Source of the DNA: M3007 sp044230315
GTDB lineage: Bacteria > Bacteroidota > Bacteroidia > Chitinophagales > Saprospiraceae
Reading direction: 5' to 3'
Assembly: GCA_044230315.1 (NCBI GenBank)
Contig: JBGARJ010000002.1
Location: 204,431 to 268,430 of the forward strand
DNA: 64,000 nucleotides
Below, piece after piece: positions 8,377 through 16,766 of the stretch. The notes below the pieces were generated by a model. It saw nothing but the letters and a program-made list of their open reading frames with translations. It searched no databases and had not been told where the DNA came from. The translations under genes were made by a program, and so were the position numbers. Each line of letters starts with the position of its first letter. Within the stretch, counting starts at the first letter, position 1.

Positions 8377-9261
8377 TCAGTGCGCTTCCGTCGGGGTACT
8401 GCCGTTGATTTTGGCAAAAAACACGTCTTCCAGTCCCGATTCGGCGGGGTGGAAACCGTTGCCGGGATCGGTTTGGCTAAGGATATGGATGATCGGTTTG
8501 CCAGCCACCAGTTTGCTGGAGATTACCCGGTATTGCTGCTGATAATCGTCCATTTCGGTTTTGGCAATGGCTTTTTCCCACACGTTGCCCGTGAGTTCCT
8601 GCAGGGAGGCTTCGGGCGTGCCGGCGTACAGCACTTCGCCATTGTGAATGATGGCCATGTTGGAGCACAATTCCTTGACGTCATCTACGATATGGGTGCT
8701 GAGGATCACAATCACGTTTTCGCCGATTTCGGAGAGCAGGTTGTAGAAGCGGTTGCGTTCGCCGGGGTCGAGTCCGGCCGTAGGCTCGTCGACGATAATG
8801 AGTTTGGGGTCGCCGAGCAGCGCCTGGGCGATGCCGAAGCGCTGGCGCATGCCGCCGGAGTACGACGACACGGCTTTTTTGCGGTGGTCCCAGAGGTTGA
8901 CGCGCTGCAGGAGGGCGCCCACCACTTCTTTGCGGCGCACGCCGGGAATGCCTTTGAGGACGGCCAGGTGGTCGAGCATTTCGTAGGCGCTGATGCGGGG
9001 GTACACGCCGAATTCCTGCGGCAAGTAGCCGAGCACGCGGCGCACGGCGTCTTTGTCTTTGAGAATATCGATATCGCCAAGCGTGGCCGTACCGGAGTCG
9101 GCGTCCTGGAGGGTGGCCAGCGTGCGCATGAGCGTACTTTTACCGGCGCCGTTGGGGCCCAGGAGGCCGTACATGCCGGTGGGGATGTCGAGTGATACGT
9201 CGTGCAGGGCGCGGACGCCGTTGGGGTATGTTTTATTCAGGTGGCGGATGGTTAGTTGCAT
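8377..9261 (-). CDS. ABC transporter ATP-binding protein
   Basis: A 294-residue ATPase of the ABC-2/gliding-like export type. Walker A GPNGAGKST, Q-loop LPQEFG, signature SYSGGMRQR, Walker B LIIVDEPTAGLDP and the switch His in LSTHIVDD are all present. The start at ATG 9261 (MQLTIRHLNKTY) is the normal beginning of the fold; the frame is open further upstream but has no domain content there. It lies first in a two-gene operon with the permease/M1-peptidase gene and presumably powers it. Confidence 0.9.
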   Translation of the reverse strand: MQLTIRHLNKTYPNGVRALHDVSLDIPTGMYGLLGPNGAGKSTLMRTLATLQDADSGTATLGDIDILKDKDAVRRVLGYLPQEFGVYPRISAYEMLDHLAVLKGIPGVRRKEVVGALLQRVNLWDHRKKAVSSYSGGMRQRFGIAQALLGDPKLIIVDEPTAGLDPGERNRFYNLLSEIGENVIVILSTHIVDDVKELCSNMAIIHNGEVLYAGTPEASLQELTGNVWEKAIAKTEMDDYQQQYRVISSKLVAGKPIIHILSQTDPGNGFHPAESGLEDVFFAKINGSTPTEAH

Positions 9262-9398
9262 GCCTACGCTTTTAGTTTTGAATGACAGGCCGGTAATGGG
9301 GCGAACAAAGGTTGAAATTGACGAGTAAAGGCTATATGAAGTTGCAAACATTCGAGTAACGGTCCAAAACGCGGGATGAATGCATTACTTTTACCGGT

Positions 9399-9812
9399 AT
9401 GAAAACGGCAATGTGGTTCCTGCTGACGCTCTTGTTGTACGCCGCATGCGACCTGGCGTTTATCAACGGATTCGCCAAAAACTTTATCCGGCAGCAGGTC
9501 GGCTGGCTGCTGGCGCCGTCGCCCGACCTGGTGGCGGCCGGTTTATTTTACCTGGTCTTTACCGCCGGGCTGCTGTATTTCTGTGCGGCGCCGGCGCAAA
9601 GCGGCGGCCGGGCGGCCCTGAACGGCGCGTTTTTCGGCCTGGTGACCTACGCAACGTACGAACTGGTGAACAAATCGCTGCTCGACCGCTGGCCCATGGC
9701 CCTGGTGCTGGTCGATCTGGCCTGGGGCGTCATCGTCGGGGCGGTGGTGAGTTGGGGCAGTTGGAAAATGGCGCAACTTATTTTTCAGGGCGGGGAAATT
9801 CCGTTCCGTTGA
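9399..9812 (+). CDS. DUF2177 family membrane protein
   Basis: A 137-residue protein with four predicted membrane spans. It carries the DUF2177 features: an N-terminal MKTAMWFLLTLLLYAACDL, a GAFFGLVTYATYELVNKSLL segment, and the aromatic DLAWGVIVGAVVSW near the end. Function of the family is unknown. A near-consensus promoter box (TACTTTTA, 9386-9393) overlaps the 5' end, implying a very short leader. It is divergent from the ABC operon. Confidence 0.8.
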   Translation: MKTAMWFLLTLLLYAACDLAFINGFAKNFIRQQVGWLLAPSPDLVAAGLFYLVFTAGLLYFCAAPAQSGGRAALNGAFFGLVTYATYELVNKSLLDRWPMALVLVDLAWGVIVGAVVSWGSWKMAQLIFQGGEIPFR

Positions 9813-9816
9813 ACCC

Positions 9817-9843
9817 TTGTTTTCAAAAAGTCGTTTACCTTTG
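9817..9843 (+). promoter_or_regulatory. Bacteroidota-type promoter of the leader peptide transcript
   Basis: TTG at 9817-9819 and a perfect TAnnTTTG box (TACCTTTG) at 9836-9843, 16 nt apart. The predicted start point is at or within a few bases of the ATG at 9848. Confidence 0.6.
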
Positions 9844-9847
9844 CACC

Positions 9848-9907
9848 ATGTTATTTACGCAAATTATTACCAGCAGCATTATTATTCGCAACGGGCTTCG
9901 CACCTGA
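9848..9907 (+). CDS. Ile-rich 19-codon leader peptide (candidate attenuator)
   Basis: A 19-residue ORF, MLFTQIITSSIIIRNGLRT, with five Ile including three in a row. It starts just after a perfect TAnnTTTG box and ends 27 nt before a strong intrinsic terminator. That order (promoter, short peptide rich in one amino acid, terminator) is the layout of branched-chain amino acid attenuators. No ilv or leu gene follows: an IS element begins about 100 bp downstream and OmpH, on the other strand, lies beyond it. It may be an orphan left after a rearrangement, or a small RNA with a chance ORF. Confidence 0.5.
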   Translation: MLFTQIITSSIIIRNGLRT

Positions 9908-9933
9908 CGCGCCGAATGCTGTTTTGGAAACAG

Positions 9934-9971
9934 AAACCCCGGCAGGTGTGTAAAACTTGCCGGGGTTTTTG
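9934..9971 (+). terminator. Intrinsic terminator / attenuator hairpin
   Basis: AACCCCGGCAGGT (9935-9947) pairs with ACTTGCCGGGGTT (9955-9967), allowing one G-U pair, and is followed by a T-run (TTTTTGTTT). It would end the leader transcript after roughly 115 nt. Confidence 0.75.
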
Positions 9972-10041
9972 TTTGTCGTATTTTTGCGCGCGTTTTCTAA
10001 ACCGCCCACCCTTTTCCAACCCCTCAATCCCTTAAACCCCG

Positions 10042-10063
10042 CAACCCTTGAACCCTTGAACCC
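10042..10063. repeat. CCCTTGAA octamer array, left of the IS
   Basis: Two to three tandem copies of an AACCCTTG octamer lie immediately left of the insertion sequence. Related units continue on its right side (11396-11453), so the IS lies inside a low-complexity tract. Confidence 0.6.
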
Positions 10064-10130
10064 TTGTCGTCGGACCTTAAGATTACCTGAGAAAAAGCGG
10101 CATAAAAGATTGCCGGAAGTTCATTGACTT
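10064..10130 (+). repeat. IS left terminal inverted repeat
   Basis: Begins TTGTCGTCGGACCTTAAG and ends ATTGACTT. It is the inverted partner of 11331-11395, with an extra GA at about 10090. Confidence 0.85.
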
Positions 10131-11309
10131 ATTGATAAATCACGGATGTTCTGCTCATTGAGATTGGTAGCGGTTTTAGTATTGAGGACCAGACCTCTTT
10201 CATTTTTAAAAACCCAAGCTAAGTTGATTGGATCAAAAGTTACGCTCACGATTTGGGAATGGTATCGATATCCCACCTGGTAGGTTTTACCGAACATGTC
10301 GGTTGCCCCCTCCCGGCTGACTTTTCGTTGCCAAGTTCCTTTTGCAAGTAGATCGAACACAAATTGCATATTTAGTCCCTCCAAATGGAGTCGTTTGGGG
10401 TTTTGAAAAAGTTGGGGGAAACATTCGGCGCGGGTTTTGTTTTTGCAAACTCTTGTTTGGAAATGTTCTCTTTGGTCTTCTACCACTTGATTGAGTCGTT
10501 GCTGAAGTTCCAGATAGTTTTTGCATTGGGCCGGATCAGCCCAACGGGCGGTTGTGCCTTGATTACGCTCAACCTTAGCGTTTTTCTGCGGCGAACGAGG
10601 TGGATTAAGTTTGATCCGGATACCCAGGGCACACAAGCAAAGGTTCAGCACACTCAGGGACTGTCGTGTGGGTTCGCCAAATGGTGCACCATTATCAGCT
10701 CTGAATACTCCTATAAAGCCCCACCGGAACATCAGGTAGCGGAGTGCATCAAAAATCAGCGGTAGCGGAACTTGGCTGATCCTGCCCCAGGGGGAAAACA
10801 AAAGCATCCAGTTCGGCGCCTGAAAACTCATCTGTAAAGTTCAAGTAACAACACTCGACGCCATCTTGAGTCAACAAGCGCTCTTTGGCATCAACTTGCA
10901 CGCGCTCCAAAGGGCCGGATGCCCACTCCACCTTTACCGGTGGAAGTTTGGTTCTTTTGGGCCGTATACCTGCTTGGGATACCCAGCGCTGCAATTGGCG
11001 AACCTGAACAACTTTGTGGCCCGGAAACTCCCGTTGTAACTGCACGCGCAAATAGCCCGCTCCCCACTCCCGATGTTGCTGCATCAACTCCAAGGCGCGC
11101 TTACGAAGCGCATCTTCCGCTTTCGTCTTGCGACCACATTGACAATATCTAAGTGCCAGCCCCGAATCCCCCAATTGTTCGTATCGTTTGATCCAGCCCA
11201 GAAGGGTATCATAATCAACCCCAAGTTGGCGTGAAATTGAAAGCTTCTTTTGACCTGATTGCCATAACTCGATCGCTTGACGGCGAACTTCTGAATTGTG
11301 TGCCCTCAT
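10121..11309 (-). pseudogene. DDE (rve-type) transposase, interrupted by a +1 shift
   Basis: The 5' part (ATG 11309) encodes an HTH region (RRQAIELWQSGQKKLSISRQLG) and the first Asp of the integrase core (VQVDAKE). The 3' part encodes the second Asp (FRADNGAPFG) and the Glu (SPQKNAKVERNQG). The two parts are in different frames and join at a run of five C (10790-10794, minus strand): dropping one C gives a continuous AFVFPWGRISQVPLP. The layout resembles the IS481/IS3 type transposases. It is either an inactivating insertion, a sequencing error, or much less likely a programmed +1 shift. Confidence 0.75.
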
Positions 11310-11330
11310 ACATCCTTGATTTATTCTACA

Positions 11331-11395
11331 AAGTCAATGAACTTCCGGCAATCTTTTATGCCGCTTTTTCAGGTAATCTTAAGGTCCGACGACAA
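11331..11395 (-). repeat. IS right terminal inverted repeat
   Basis: Reverse complement begins TTGTCGTCGGACCTTAAG; partner of 10064-10130. Confidence 0.85.
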
Positions 11396-11453
11396 ACCCT
11401 GAAACCCTGACGACTGGAACCTGAAACCTTGAAACCTCCTGAAACCCTGAAAC
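11396..11453. repeat. GAAACCCTG-type degenerate repeats right of the IS
   Basis: Irregular tandem units such as CTGAAACCCTGA and CCTGAAACCTTGAAACC fill the space between the IS and the OmpH gene. They have the same flavour as the octamers left of the IS. Confidence 0.55.
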
Positions 11454-11456
11454 AGA

Positions 11457-11972
11457 TCAACCTTTTTTCAGCATGGCTTTCACATCTTCGGTTTTATCGT
11501 ATTTGGGGTCGGCGTACAACATACCGGAGGCGCTGCCTTTGTCGAATACATATTCGAAGCCTTTGTCTTCGGCAAATTTTTGGATGGCGGCGTATACCTT
11601 ATCCTGGATCGGTTTGACCAGTTCTTCGCGCTTTTTGAACAAGGCGCCCTCCGGGCCGAATTTCTGGCGCTGGAGTTCACGCACCTCTTTTTCCTTGTTC
11701 ATGATCTCGTCTTCCCGTTGTTTTTTCATTTCCTCGCTCAGCATCACTTGTTCAGCCTGGTATTTGCTGTACATACCTTTGATCTTATCCTGTTCCTGCG
11801 CGATTTCCTGGCGCCACTGGGTAGCCAAACGGTCGAGTTGTTCCTGCGCCTTTTGATAATCGGGCAAACTTTCCAATACAGCGGTGACATCGACATAAGC
11901 GATGCGTTGCGCAAGCGCCATCGTCGCCAGAAACACAGTAATAAGGGCGGTTGAAAAGAACTTCTTCATCAT
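11457..11972 (-). CDS. OmpH/Skp-family periplasmic chaperone
   Basis: A 171-residue protein with a signal peptide (MMKKFFSTALITVFLATMALAQ), then RIAYVDVTAVLESLPDYQKAQ, the characteristic OmpH N-terminal strand, followed by a long charged coiled coil (DRLATQWRQEIAQEQDKIK onward) and a returning strand FEYVFDKGS. Length fits the family. Skp-like proteins hold unfolded outer-membrane proteins in the periplasm. Usually OmpH genes sit beside bamA in this phylum; here it is isolated next to the IS. The start is the first of two adjacent ATGs giving a clean signal peptide. Confidence 0.9.
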   Translation of the reverse strand: MMKKFFSTALITVFLATMALAQRIAYVDVTAVLESLPDYQKAQEQLDRLATQWRQEIAQEQDKIKGMYSKYQAEQVMLSEEMKKQREDEIMNKEKEVRELQRQKFGPEGALFKKREELVKPIQDKVYAAIQKFAEDKGFEYVFDKGSASGMLYADPKYDKTEDVKAMLKKG

Positions 11973-12032
11973 AAATTTGAATGCATTTTGAGTTTTGAAT
12001 TGCCGGATTTGTGGTGTATTGAATTCCGGGCA

Positions 12033-12040
12033 CAAAAGTA
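12033..12040 (-). promoter_or_regulatory. Promoter box for the OmpH gene
   Basis: TACTTTTG on the minus strand fits TAnnTTTG exactly, about 60 bp upstream of the OmpH start. Confidence 0.5.
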
Positions 12041-12179
12041 CTTGATTTCACGGGTTAGACGGTTTCCTGACGTGAAGCAGGCACACAGAGTTGCACCGGT
12101 GATTTAAAAAAATTTACCAAATAAAAACTAACAGCCTGATTCTCTTATGGTTTAGATAAAATTCATTCTCATTTTGGCG

Positions 12180-12206
12180 ACACCGTTAACGGGCGTTTAA
12201 CGGTGT
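12180..12206. promoter_or_regulatory. Inverted repeat upstream of hutH
   Basis: ACACCGTTAA (12180-12189) and TTAACGGTGT (12197-12206) form a perfect 10-bp inverted repeat with a 7-base spacer. It ends 26 bp before the hutH promoter box, so it could be an operator overlapping the upstream promoter element, or a hairpin. The rest of 11973-12231 shows nothing else beyond the OmpH promoter. Confidence 0.4.
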
Positions 12207-12231
12207 TTTAAATGAATTTAACGCTGCATAG

Positions 12232-12239
12232 TACCTTTG
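12232..12239 (+). promoter_or_regulatory. Promoter box for hutH
   Basis: TACCTTTG, an exact TAnnTTTG match, 46 bp upstream of the hutH ATG. Confidence 0.55.
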
Positions 12240-12284
12240 CCCGGCACAAACCAAATTGTCCAATCTGACCACCCGCCCAACTGT

Positions 12285-13761
12285 ATGCATCTGATCAGCC
12301 CTGACCATCTTTCCCTCCACACCATCGAATTTATACGTACGCAAAACCTGCCCATCGGACTTTCGGATGAAGCACGCCGCCGCATCCGGCATTGCCGGAC
12401 GTATCTCGATGAAAAGTTAAAAGCGGTCAACAACGAACCTTTTTATGGCATAAATACCGGATTTGGTTCGCTTTGTAATGTGTCTATCCCTCCGGAAGAC
12501 ATCGGCCAATTGCAGCACAACCTGGTCATGTCGCATGCCGCTGGCACAGGCGACCCCGTTCCGCCCGAGGTGGTTCGACTCATGTTGCTGCTCAAAGCCC
12601 AAAGCCTGAGTTACGGCTATTCCGGTGTGCGCGAGGAAGTAGTGGAACGCCTGATCGATTTTTACAATGCCGACGTTTTGCCCGTGGTTTTCGAACTGGG
12701 TTCGCTTGGGGCCTCCGGCGATCTGGCGCCCCTGGCGCACTTGAGTCTGCCCATGATCGGCCTGGGCGAGGTGTGGTACGAAGGACGCCGGCAACGCGCC
12801 GATGTAGTGCTCCAATTGCGCTGATGGGCGCCCCTGACCTTTCAGGCGAAAGAAGCGCTGGCTCTGCTGAATGGAACCCAGTTTTCGGCCGCTTATGCGG
12901 TTTGGTGCCTGCTGGAAGGACAGCGGCTGGCTGCACAAGCCGACCTGAACGCTGCCATCGGTTATGATGCCTACCATTGCCGCCTGTCGCCGCTGGATGC
13001 CCGTATTCACCAGATCCGGCCACACGCCGGACAAATCGCCGTCGCGAAAGCCTTGCGCAATCTATTGGAAGACAGCGCAATTGCGAAGTTGGAAAAGACC
13101 GATGTGCAGGACCCCTATGCATTCCGTTGCGTGCCGCAGGTGCACGGCGCCAGTCGAGACGCCATGAACCATGTTATCCAAATGGTGCATACGGAGATCA
13201 ACAGCGTGACCGACAACCCCAATATTTTCCCCGACGATGATCTGGTGCTTTCCGGTGGGAATTTTCACGCGCAGCCGCTGGCCTTGCCCCTGGATTACCT
13301 CGCCCTGGCACTGGCGGAATTGGGGCATTGCTGAGCGGCGGATTTATCAGTTGATTGGCGGAAAGCGCGGCCTGCCGGAGTTTCTGACCGACCACCCGGG
13401 TCTGCATTCCGGAATGATGATCGCCCAATACACCGCTGCGGCTATTGTCAACCAGAACAAAACGCTTTGCATGCCGGCCTCGGCCGACAGTATCGTGAGT
13501 TGCAACGGGCAGGAAGACCACGTCAGCATGGCGGCCAACGCAGCGACGAAGGCTTACCGGATCGTGCTCAACCTCGAACGTTTGCTGGCGATTGAATTTA
13601 TGGTGGCCATGCAGGCCCTCGAATACCGGCGGGAAATGCGGTCATCGCCTCAAATTGAAGCAATCGCCGAGCGGTATCGGGAGACGGTGCCGCGTTTGTC
13701 GGAAGACCGGGTGCTGAGCGTGGACATCGAACATACGATCGCGTTTTTGCGGACGATCTGA
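12285..13761 (+). pseudogene. hutH: Histidine ammonia-lyase, interrupted
   Basis: The conceptual product spans the whole family length (about 490 residues) and keeps the MIO triad Ala-Ser-Gly in GSLGASGDLAPLAHLSLP, plus NNEPFYGINTGFG, LLNGTQ and QEDHVSM. It would deaminate histidine to urocanate. Two lesions break it: an in-frame TGA at 12822-12824, after which the same frame resumes with WAPLTFQAKEALALLNGTQ, and a +1 shift at a GGGG run (13322-13325) where removing one G restores ELGIAERR. ATG 12285 (MHLISPDHL) is the natural start. No other hut gene is nearby. Whether the lesions are real or base-call errors cannot be told from sequence alone. Confidence 0.85.
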
Positions 13762-13765
13762 GCGC

Positions 13766-14647
13766 TCAGCCTTTCTTTTTTTGTTTTTTCAAAATGACCG
13801 TCTGGTCGCCAAAGTAAGCTTCCAACGCAGTCAGCTCCTGCTGCACCTGCTTGGTCCAGTGCTCCAATACGGCTTCAGCATTGGCGCTTCCGGCGGCCAA
13901 TTCCTGCTCCAGCGCCGAGGATTGCGCTTGATATTCAGCCACTTGCTGCGCGAGCAAGGGCCGGTATCGGGCCGTGATCGCCGGCAAGTCGGGGCCCATT
14001 GCCACGAGCGCGGCTTTTAACCGGCGCGCATGCAACTCAGCCAGGTTGAAATGGAGCTGGGCACGGCGCAAAGTAAACCCGGCTTGGTCGGGGCTGGAAG
14101 CTTTAGCCGCACTATCGGCCCAAAAAATGGTCTCGCTGCGCAGGATCACTGATTTGAAAAAATCGCCGCCCAATCGGAACGTGAAGCTGCAATGCAGCGG
14201 TGGCAAGGCGTTCCCCGCTACTGGTTGCCCGCGCAGATCACCGGGCAGAAGCGGACGTTTGGGGTGCCAGTGGATTTCGCTCTCCACGCCTTCCAGCGAC
14301 GGCACCGCGTAGATATCGGCTTTTATACGGTGACACTTCGACTTCTCGTGGTATTGTTTGTGTTCGGTGATCACCAGCAGATTCCCGCCGATCCCCCGAC
14401 TCACATCTTTGGCGTAATTCAGTGCATCGGGGTAGGTGCAATCAAGAGTGACCCCTAAATCACCGACTTTAACTTTGGCTAGGAAACGGGCGTTGCGCAA
14501 ATCAACCTGATGCGCGCCTTCCACCACGCCGGCATAGAAAACAGAATCCAGTCCGGTTTTTACACGGCTAGGGATGAGTCGGATCGGTGGGGCACAGGCG
14601 TTCAATAAGACACAGCAGACGGCGGCGGTTGCGGCAAAACGAAACAT
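13766..14647 (-). CDS. Lipoprotein of unknown function
   Basis: A 293-residue protein with a lipoprotein signal (MFRFAATAAVCCVLLNAC), so it is predicted to be lipid-anchored. It contains a LGVTLDCTYPDALNYAKDVSRG segment and a long helical, Ala/Glu-rich C-terminal half (about 180-290) that may form a coiled coil, ending in a KKQKKKG basic tail. I do not recognise the family. It ends 4 bp from the end of the broken hutH (convergent). A TATTTTTG promoter box lies 24 bp upstream of the start. Confidence 0.75.
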   Translation of the reverse strand: MFRFAATAAVCCVLLNACAPPIRLIPSRVKTGLDSVFYAGVVEGAHQVDLRNARFLAKVKVGDLGVTLDCTYPDALNYAKDVSRGIGGNLLVITEHKQYHEKSKCHRIKADIYAVPSLEGVESEIHWHPKRPLLPGDLRGQPVAGNALPPLHCSFTFRLGGDFFKSVILRSETIFWADSAAKASSPDQAGFTLRRAQLHFNLAELHARRLKAALVAMGPDLPAITARYRPLLAQQVAEYQAQSSALEQELAAGSANAEAVLEHWTKQVQQELTALEAYFGDQTVILKKQKKKG

Positions 14648-14671
14648 AGCGGTTGGGTTGAATTGAAGCGG

Positions 14672-14694
14672 CAAAAATATCCTTTTTACCTTGG
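14672..14694. promoter_or_regulatory. Divergent promoter boxes, lipoprotein and recF remnant
   Basis: On the minus strand TATTTTTG (14672-14679) fits TAnnTTTG exactly for the lipoprotein gene. On the plus strand TACCTTGG (14687-14694) is a near match facing the recF remnant. Confidence 0.4.
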
Positions 14695-14715
14695 CTCCCC
14701 GAAATTTACCTGCTC

Positions 14716-15817
14716 TTGCTACTGCGCGCGCTAAAACTGACCAATTTCAAAAATTACGCCGATCAATCGCTCGACTTCTCGGCGCGACTCAACTGTTTTG
14801 TTGGGCTCAACGGCATGGGCAAAACAAACTTGCTCGACGCAGTGTATTACCCAGTTCACCCGGAGCACTCGCACTTTGCCCGACAAAGGGTTTGATCCGT
14901 ATGGCGCTCTTTTTTTCGCCTGGAAGGGGTGTTTGAAAACGGGGAGAACGAGCGCACCAGGATTGTGGCCAAATTTGCCGCGGGCCAACGCAAAGAGATC
15001 GAGCGTAACGGCACGGCGTACAACCGGCTGACCGACTATCCTGACAAGCCCTGCGGTGGCGATCGCACTGGATGATATCTCGTTGGTGCAGGCGCTATAG
15101 CACGGCGGCGTTTTCTCGACAATACGCTTTCTCAAATCTATCCCGATTATTTGTACAATCTGCTGATTTACAATAATTTGCTCAAGCAGCGCAATGCACT
15201 GCTCAAATCGTTTGCCGAACAGCGTCGCTTCGACCCGGCGCTGCTGGAGGGCATTGACCGGCAAATGCCCGCGCCAGCGGAAGTGCTCGCCAGGAAACGC
15301 GAAACTTTTGGCGCCGCATTTGTTCCTTTGTTTCAGGAGATGTATACCGCTATCGCCGGGAGCCATGAACAGGTGGCGGTGCGCTTTGAGTCGGATTGCG
15401 CGGAAACCGGTTTGGCTGCATTGCTGATCGCCAATCTGGAAAAAGACCGGGTGCTGGAGCGCACCGCTGCCGGTCCGCACCGCGACGACCTGAGCCTCTC
15501 GCTCAACGGCCAGGCGGTGAAAAAGTATGCCTCGCAGGGTCAACTGAAATCGTTCCTGCTGGCCATGCGGCTGGCACAATACGAGGTGTTGCGTCGGGAA
15601 AGCGGGCGGGCGCCGCTTTTGCTGCTGGACGATATTTTTGACAAACTCGACGCGCAACGCGTTCATCAGTTTCATAGCCCTGTTGCTGCACCGTGATTTT
15701 GGTCAGATTTTCATTACGGATACACAACGCAACCGAATTGAAGCCGTAGTATCGTCTTTTTCAGGCGCTTATCAAATATTTGAAGTGCAAAACGGACAGA
15801 TTGCAGCAGTTGGATAA
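14716..15817 (+). pseudogene. recF: DNA repair protein RecF, degraded
   Basis: Translated pieces cover nearly the full RecF/SMC-like ATPase: LTNFKNYADQSLDFSA and the P-loop GLNGMGKTN, then FFRLEGVFENGE, ALDDISLVQA, RRRFLDNTLSQIYPDYL, the signature-like GQLKSFLLAMRLAQYE, Walker B LLLLDDIFDKLD and the end FGQIFITDTQRNRIE. The pieces change frame repeatedly: a disordered stretch with an in-frame TGA (14880-14910), a +1 in CCC (15049-15051), a -1 near 15096 with TAG, and a +1 in TTT (15670-15672). RecF loads RecA at gaps. The final TAA overlaps the first base of MITE copy 2. The likely start is TTG 14716; no ATG fits. Confidence 0.8.
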
Positions 15818-15968
15818 GAACATGTTTGGATTTTCATGCTGAGGCGAAAATGGAAAAATTTAATTTCAGGCAAGGCAAATTTTGCAGGCGTATGCGGGCA
15901 ATCCGCCGAAAATTTGCAGATTGAAATTAAATTTTCTATTTGCAGCGATGAAATTCCAAACATGTTCT
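15817..15968 (+). repeat. MITE-like repeat, copy 2
   Basis: A 152-bp copy, slightly shorter than the 161-bp copies because the interior near the right arm differs (CCGCCGAAAATTTGCAGATTG instead of the usual junction, read around 15911-15931). Terminal AGAACATG and CATGTTCT are intact. It abuts the stop codon of the recF remnant. Confidence 0.85.
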
Positions 15969-16189
15969 TTCTTTAGCCATTTAGGATGAGCATAGCTGTT
16001 TACCAATAGTTTGATTTTTGGCAGCTCTATTTTTGAACATCGCTGTTTTTTACCGACATTCAAAAATTCCAAACATGATTTTTAAATCTTTGATCATTGG
16101 CACTGATATGCCAAATGGCTAAAGTCGAACTAAGGGGTCTTGCCGGGCGAAAAGACCCTTTTAACAAACAGGCGGGAAGTCACCGGATA
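15969..16189. other. Non-coding spacer with inverted repeat and hairpin
   Basis: No gene is seen. CTTTAGCCATTT (15971-15982) recurs inverted as AAATGGCTAAAG (16113-16124), enclosing about 130 bp that contains another degenerate CCAAACATG end. This may be a second, decayed mobile repeat. A hairpin, AAGGGGTCTT (16132-16141) with AAAGACCCTT (16150-16159), followed on the plus strand by TT, may be a terminator near the end of the DUF1573 gene. Confidence 0.45.
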
Positions 16190-16576
16190 TCACGGAGCCA
16201 CCACATCACCGGTTATCCACAGAACCTCGGGTTTGCGTTGTTTGTCAAAAAATACGGTGATTTTTTTGCGGAAGGCGCCACCCCGGTCGGCATCAAACTC
16301 GATGGTGACGGAGCCGTTGGCGCCTGCGGCGATCGGCTCTTCCGTCCATTCGGCGGCCGTACAACCGCATGTGGTACGGACCGTTTGCAATACGATGGTC
16401 TCCGACCGGGCATTTTGAAACTTGAATACAAACCGGGCGCTTGAGCCGGCGCGGATTTCGCCAAAGTCGTGGTTGGTTTCAGTAAGCCAGGTGACAACCG
16501 GCGGGTTACCGGTGTGCGGTATAGGCGACATCAGTGCTGCCAGCGGCCAGGCGAGGGTCAATAATATCCAGTTCAT
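16190..16576 (-). CDS. DUF1573 domain protein, exported
   Basis: A 128-residue protein with a signal peptide (MNWILLTLAWPLAALMS) and one DUF1573 immunoglobulin-like domain: HDFGEIRAGSSARFVFKFQN, the TTCGCTAAEW motif and PIAAGANGSVTIEFDADRGG. Family members are common exported proteins in Bacteroidota with no defined biochemical role. The single-domain form is typical in length. Confidence 0.85.
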   Translation of the reverse strand: MNWILLTLAWPLAALMSPIPHTGNPPVVTWLTETNHDFGEIRAGSSARFVFKFQNARSETIVLQTVRTTCGCTAAEWTEEPIAAGANGSVTIEFDADRGGAFRKKITVFFDKQRKPEVLWITGDVVAP

Positions 16577-16766
16577 TCCAATATTTTTTCAGGAATTTTG
16601 TAACGTTTCAACCCAAACAGGTTTCGAAGCGACAGCTCCGGATGGTGGTGTATTGATCATTCCATGACACAAGGCTGCCAGAGGATGCCCAAGCGCCACA
16701 AATCCGGCGTAAATTTCTGCAAGAAATCCGGTTTGTTTTCATTCCAACTAAAAAAGCCCTTTTGCT

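Larger units (their letters stand above)
10064..11395 (-). mobile_element. Insertion sequence with 65-67 bp terminal inverted repeats
   Basis: A 1.33-kb element. The left end (10064-10130) and right end (11331-11395) are inverted copies beginning TTGTCGTCGGACCTTAAGAT; they match over about 65 bp except for a 2-base indel. A possible ACCC target duplication flanks them (ACCC just before 10064 and just after 11395), though the surrounding repeats make this uncertain. The single transposase gene fills the interior on the minus strand, and its stop codon lies inside the left repeat. Confidence 0.85.

Noticed and set aside
10780..10800. Programmed frameshift in the IS transposase
   Set aside because: The change needed is +1 at a C5 run, whereas the familiar IS3-type programmed shifts are -1 at A-rich sites. 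An extra C or a base-call error is simpler.
15971..16124. A second complete MITE family between recF and the DUF1573 gene
   Set aside because: Only one copy with 12-bp inverted ends is present, so it is recorded as a spacer feature rather than an element.
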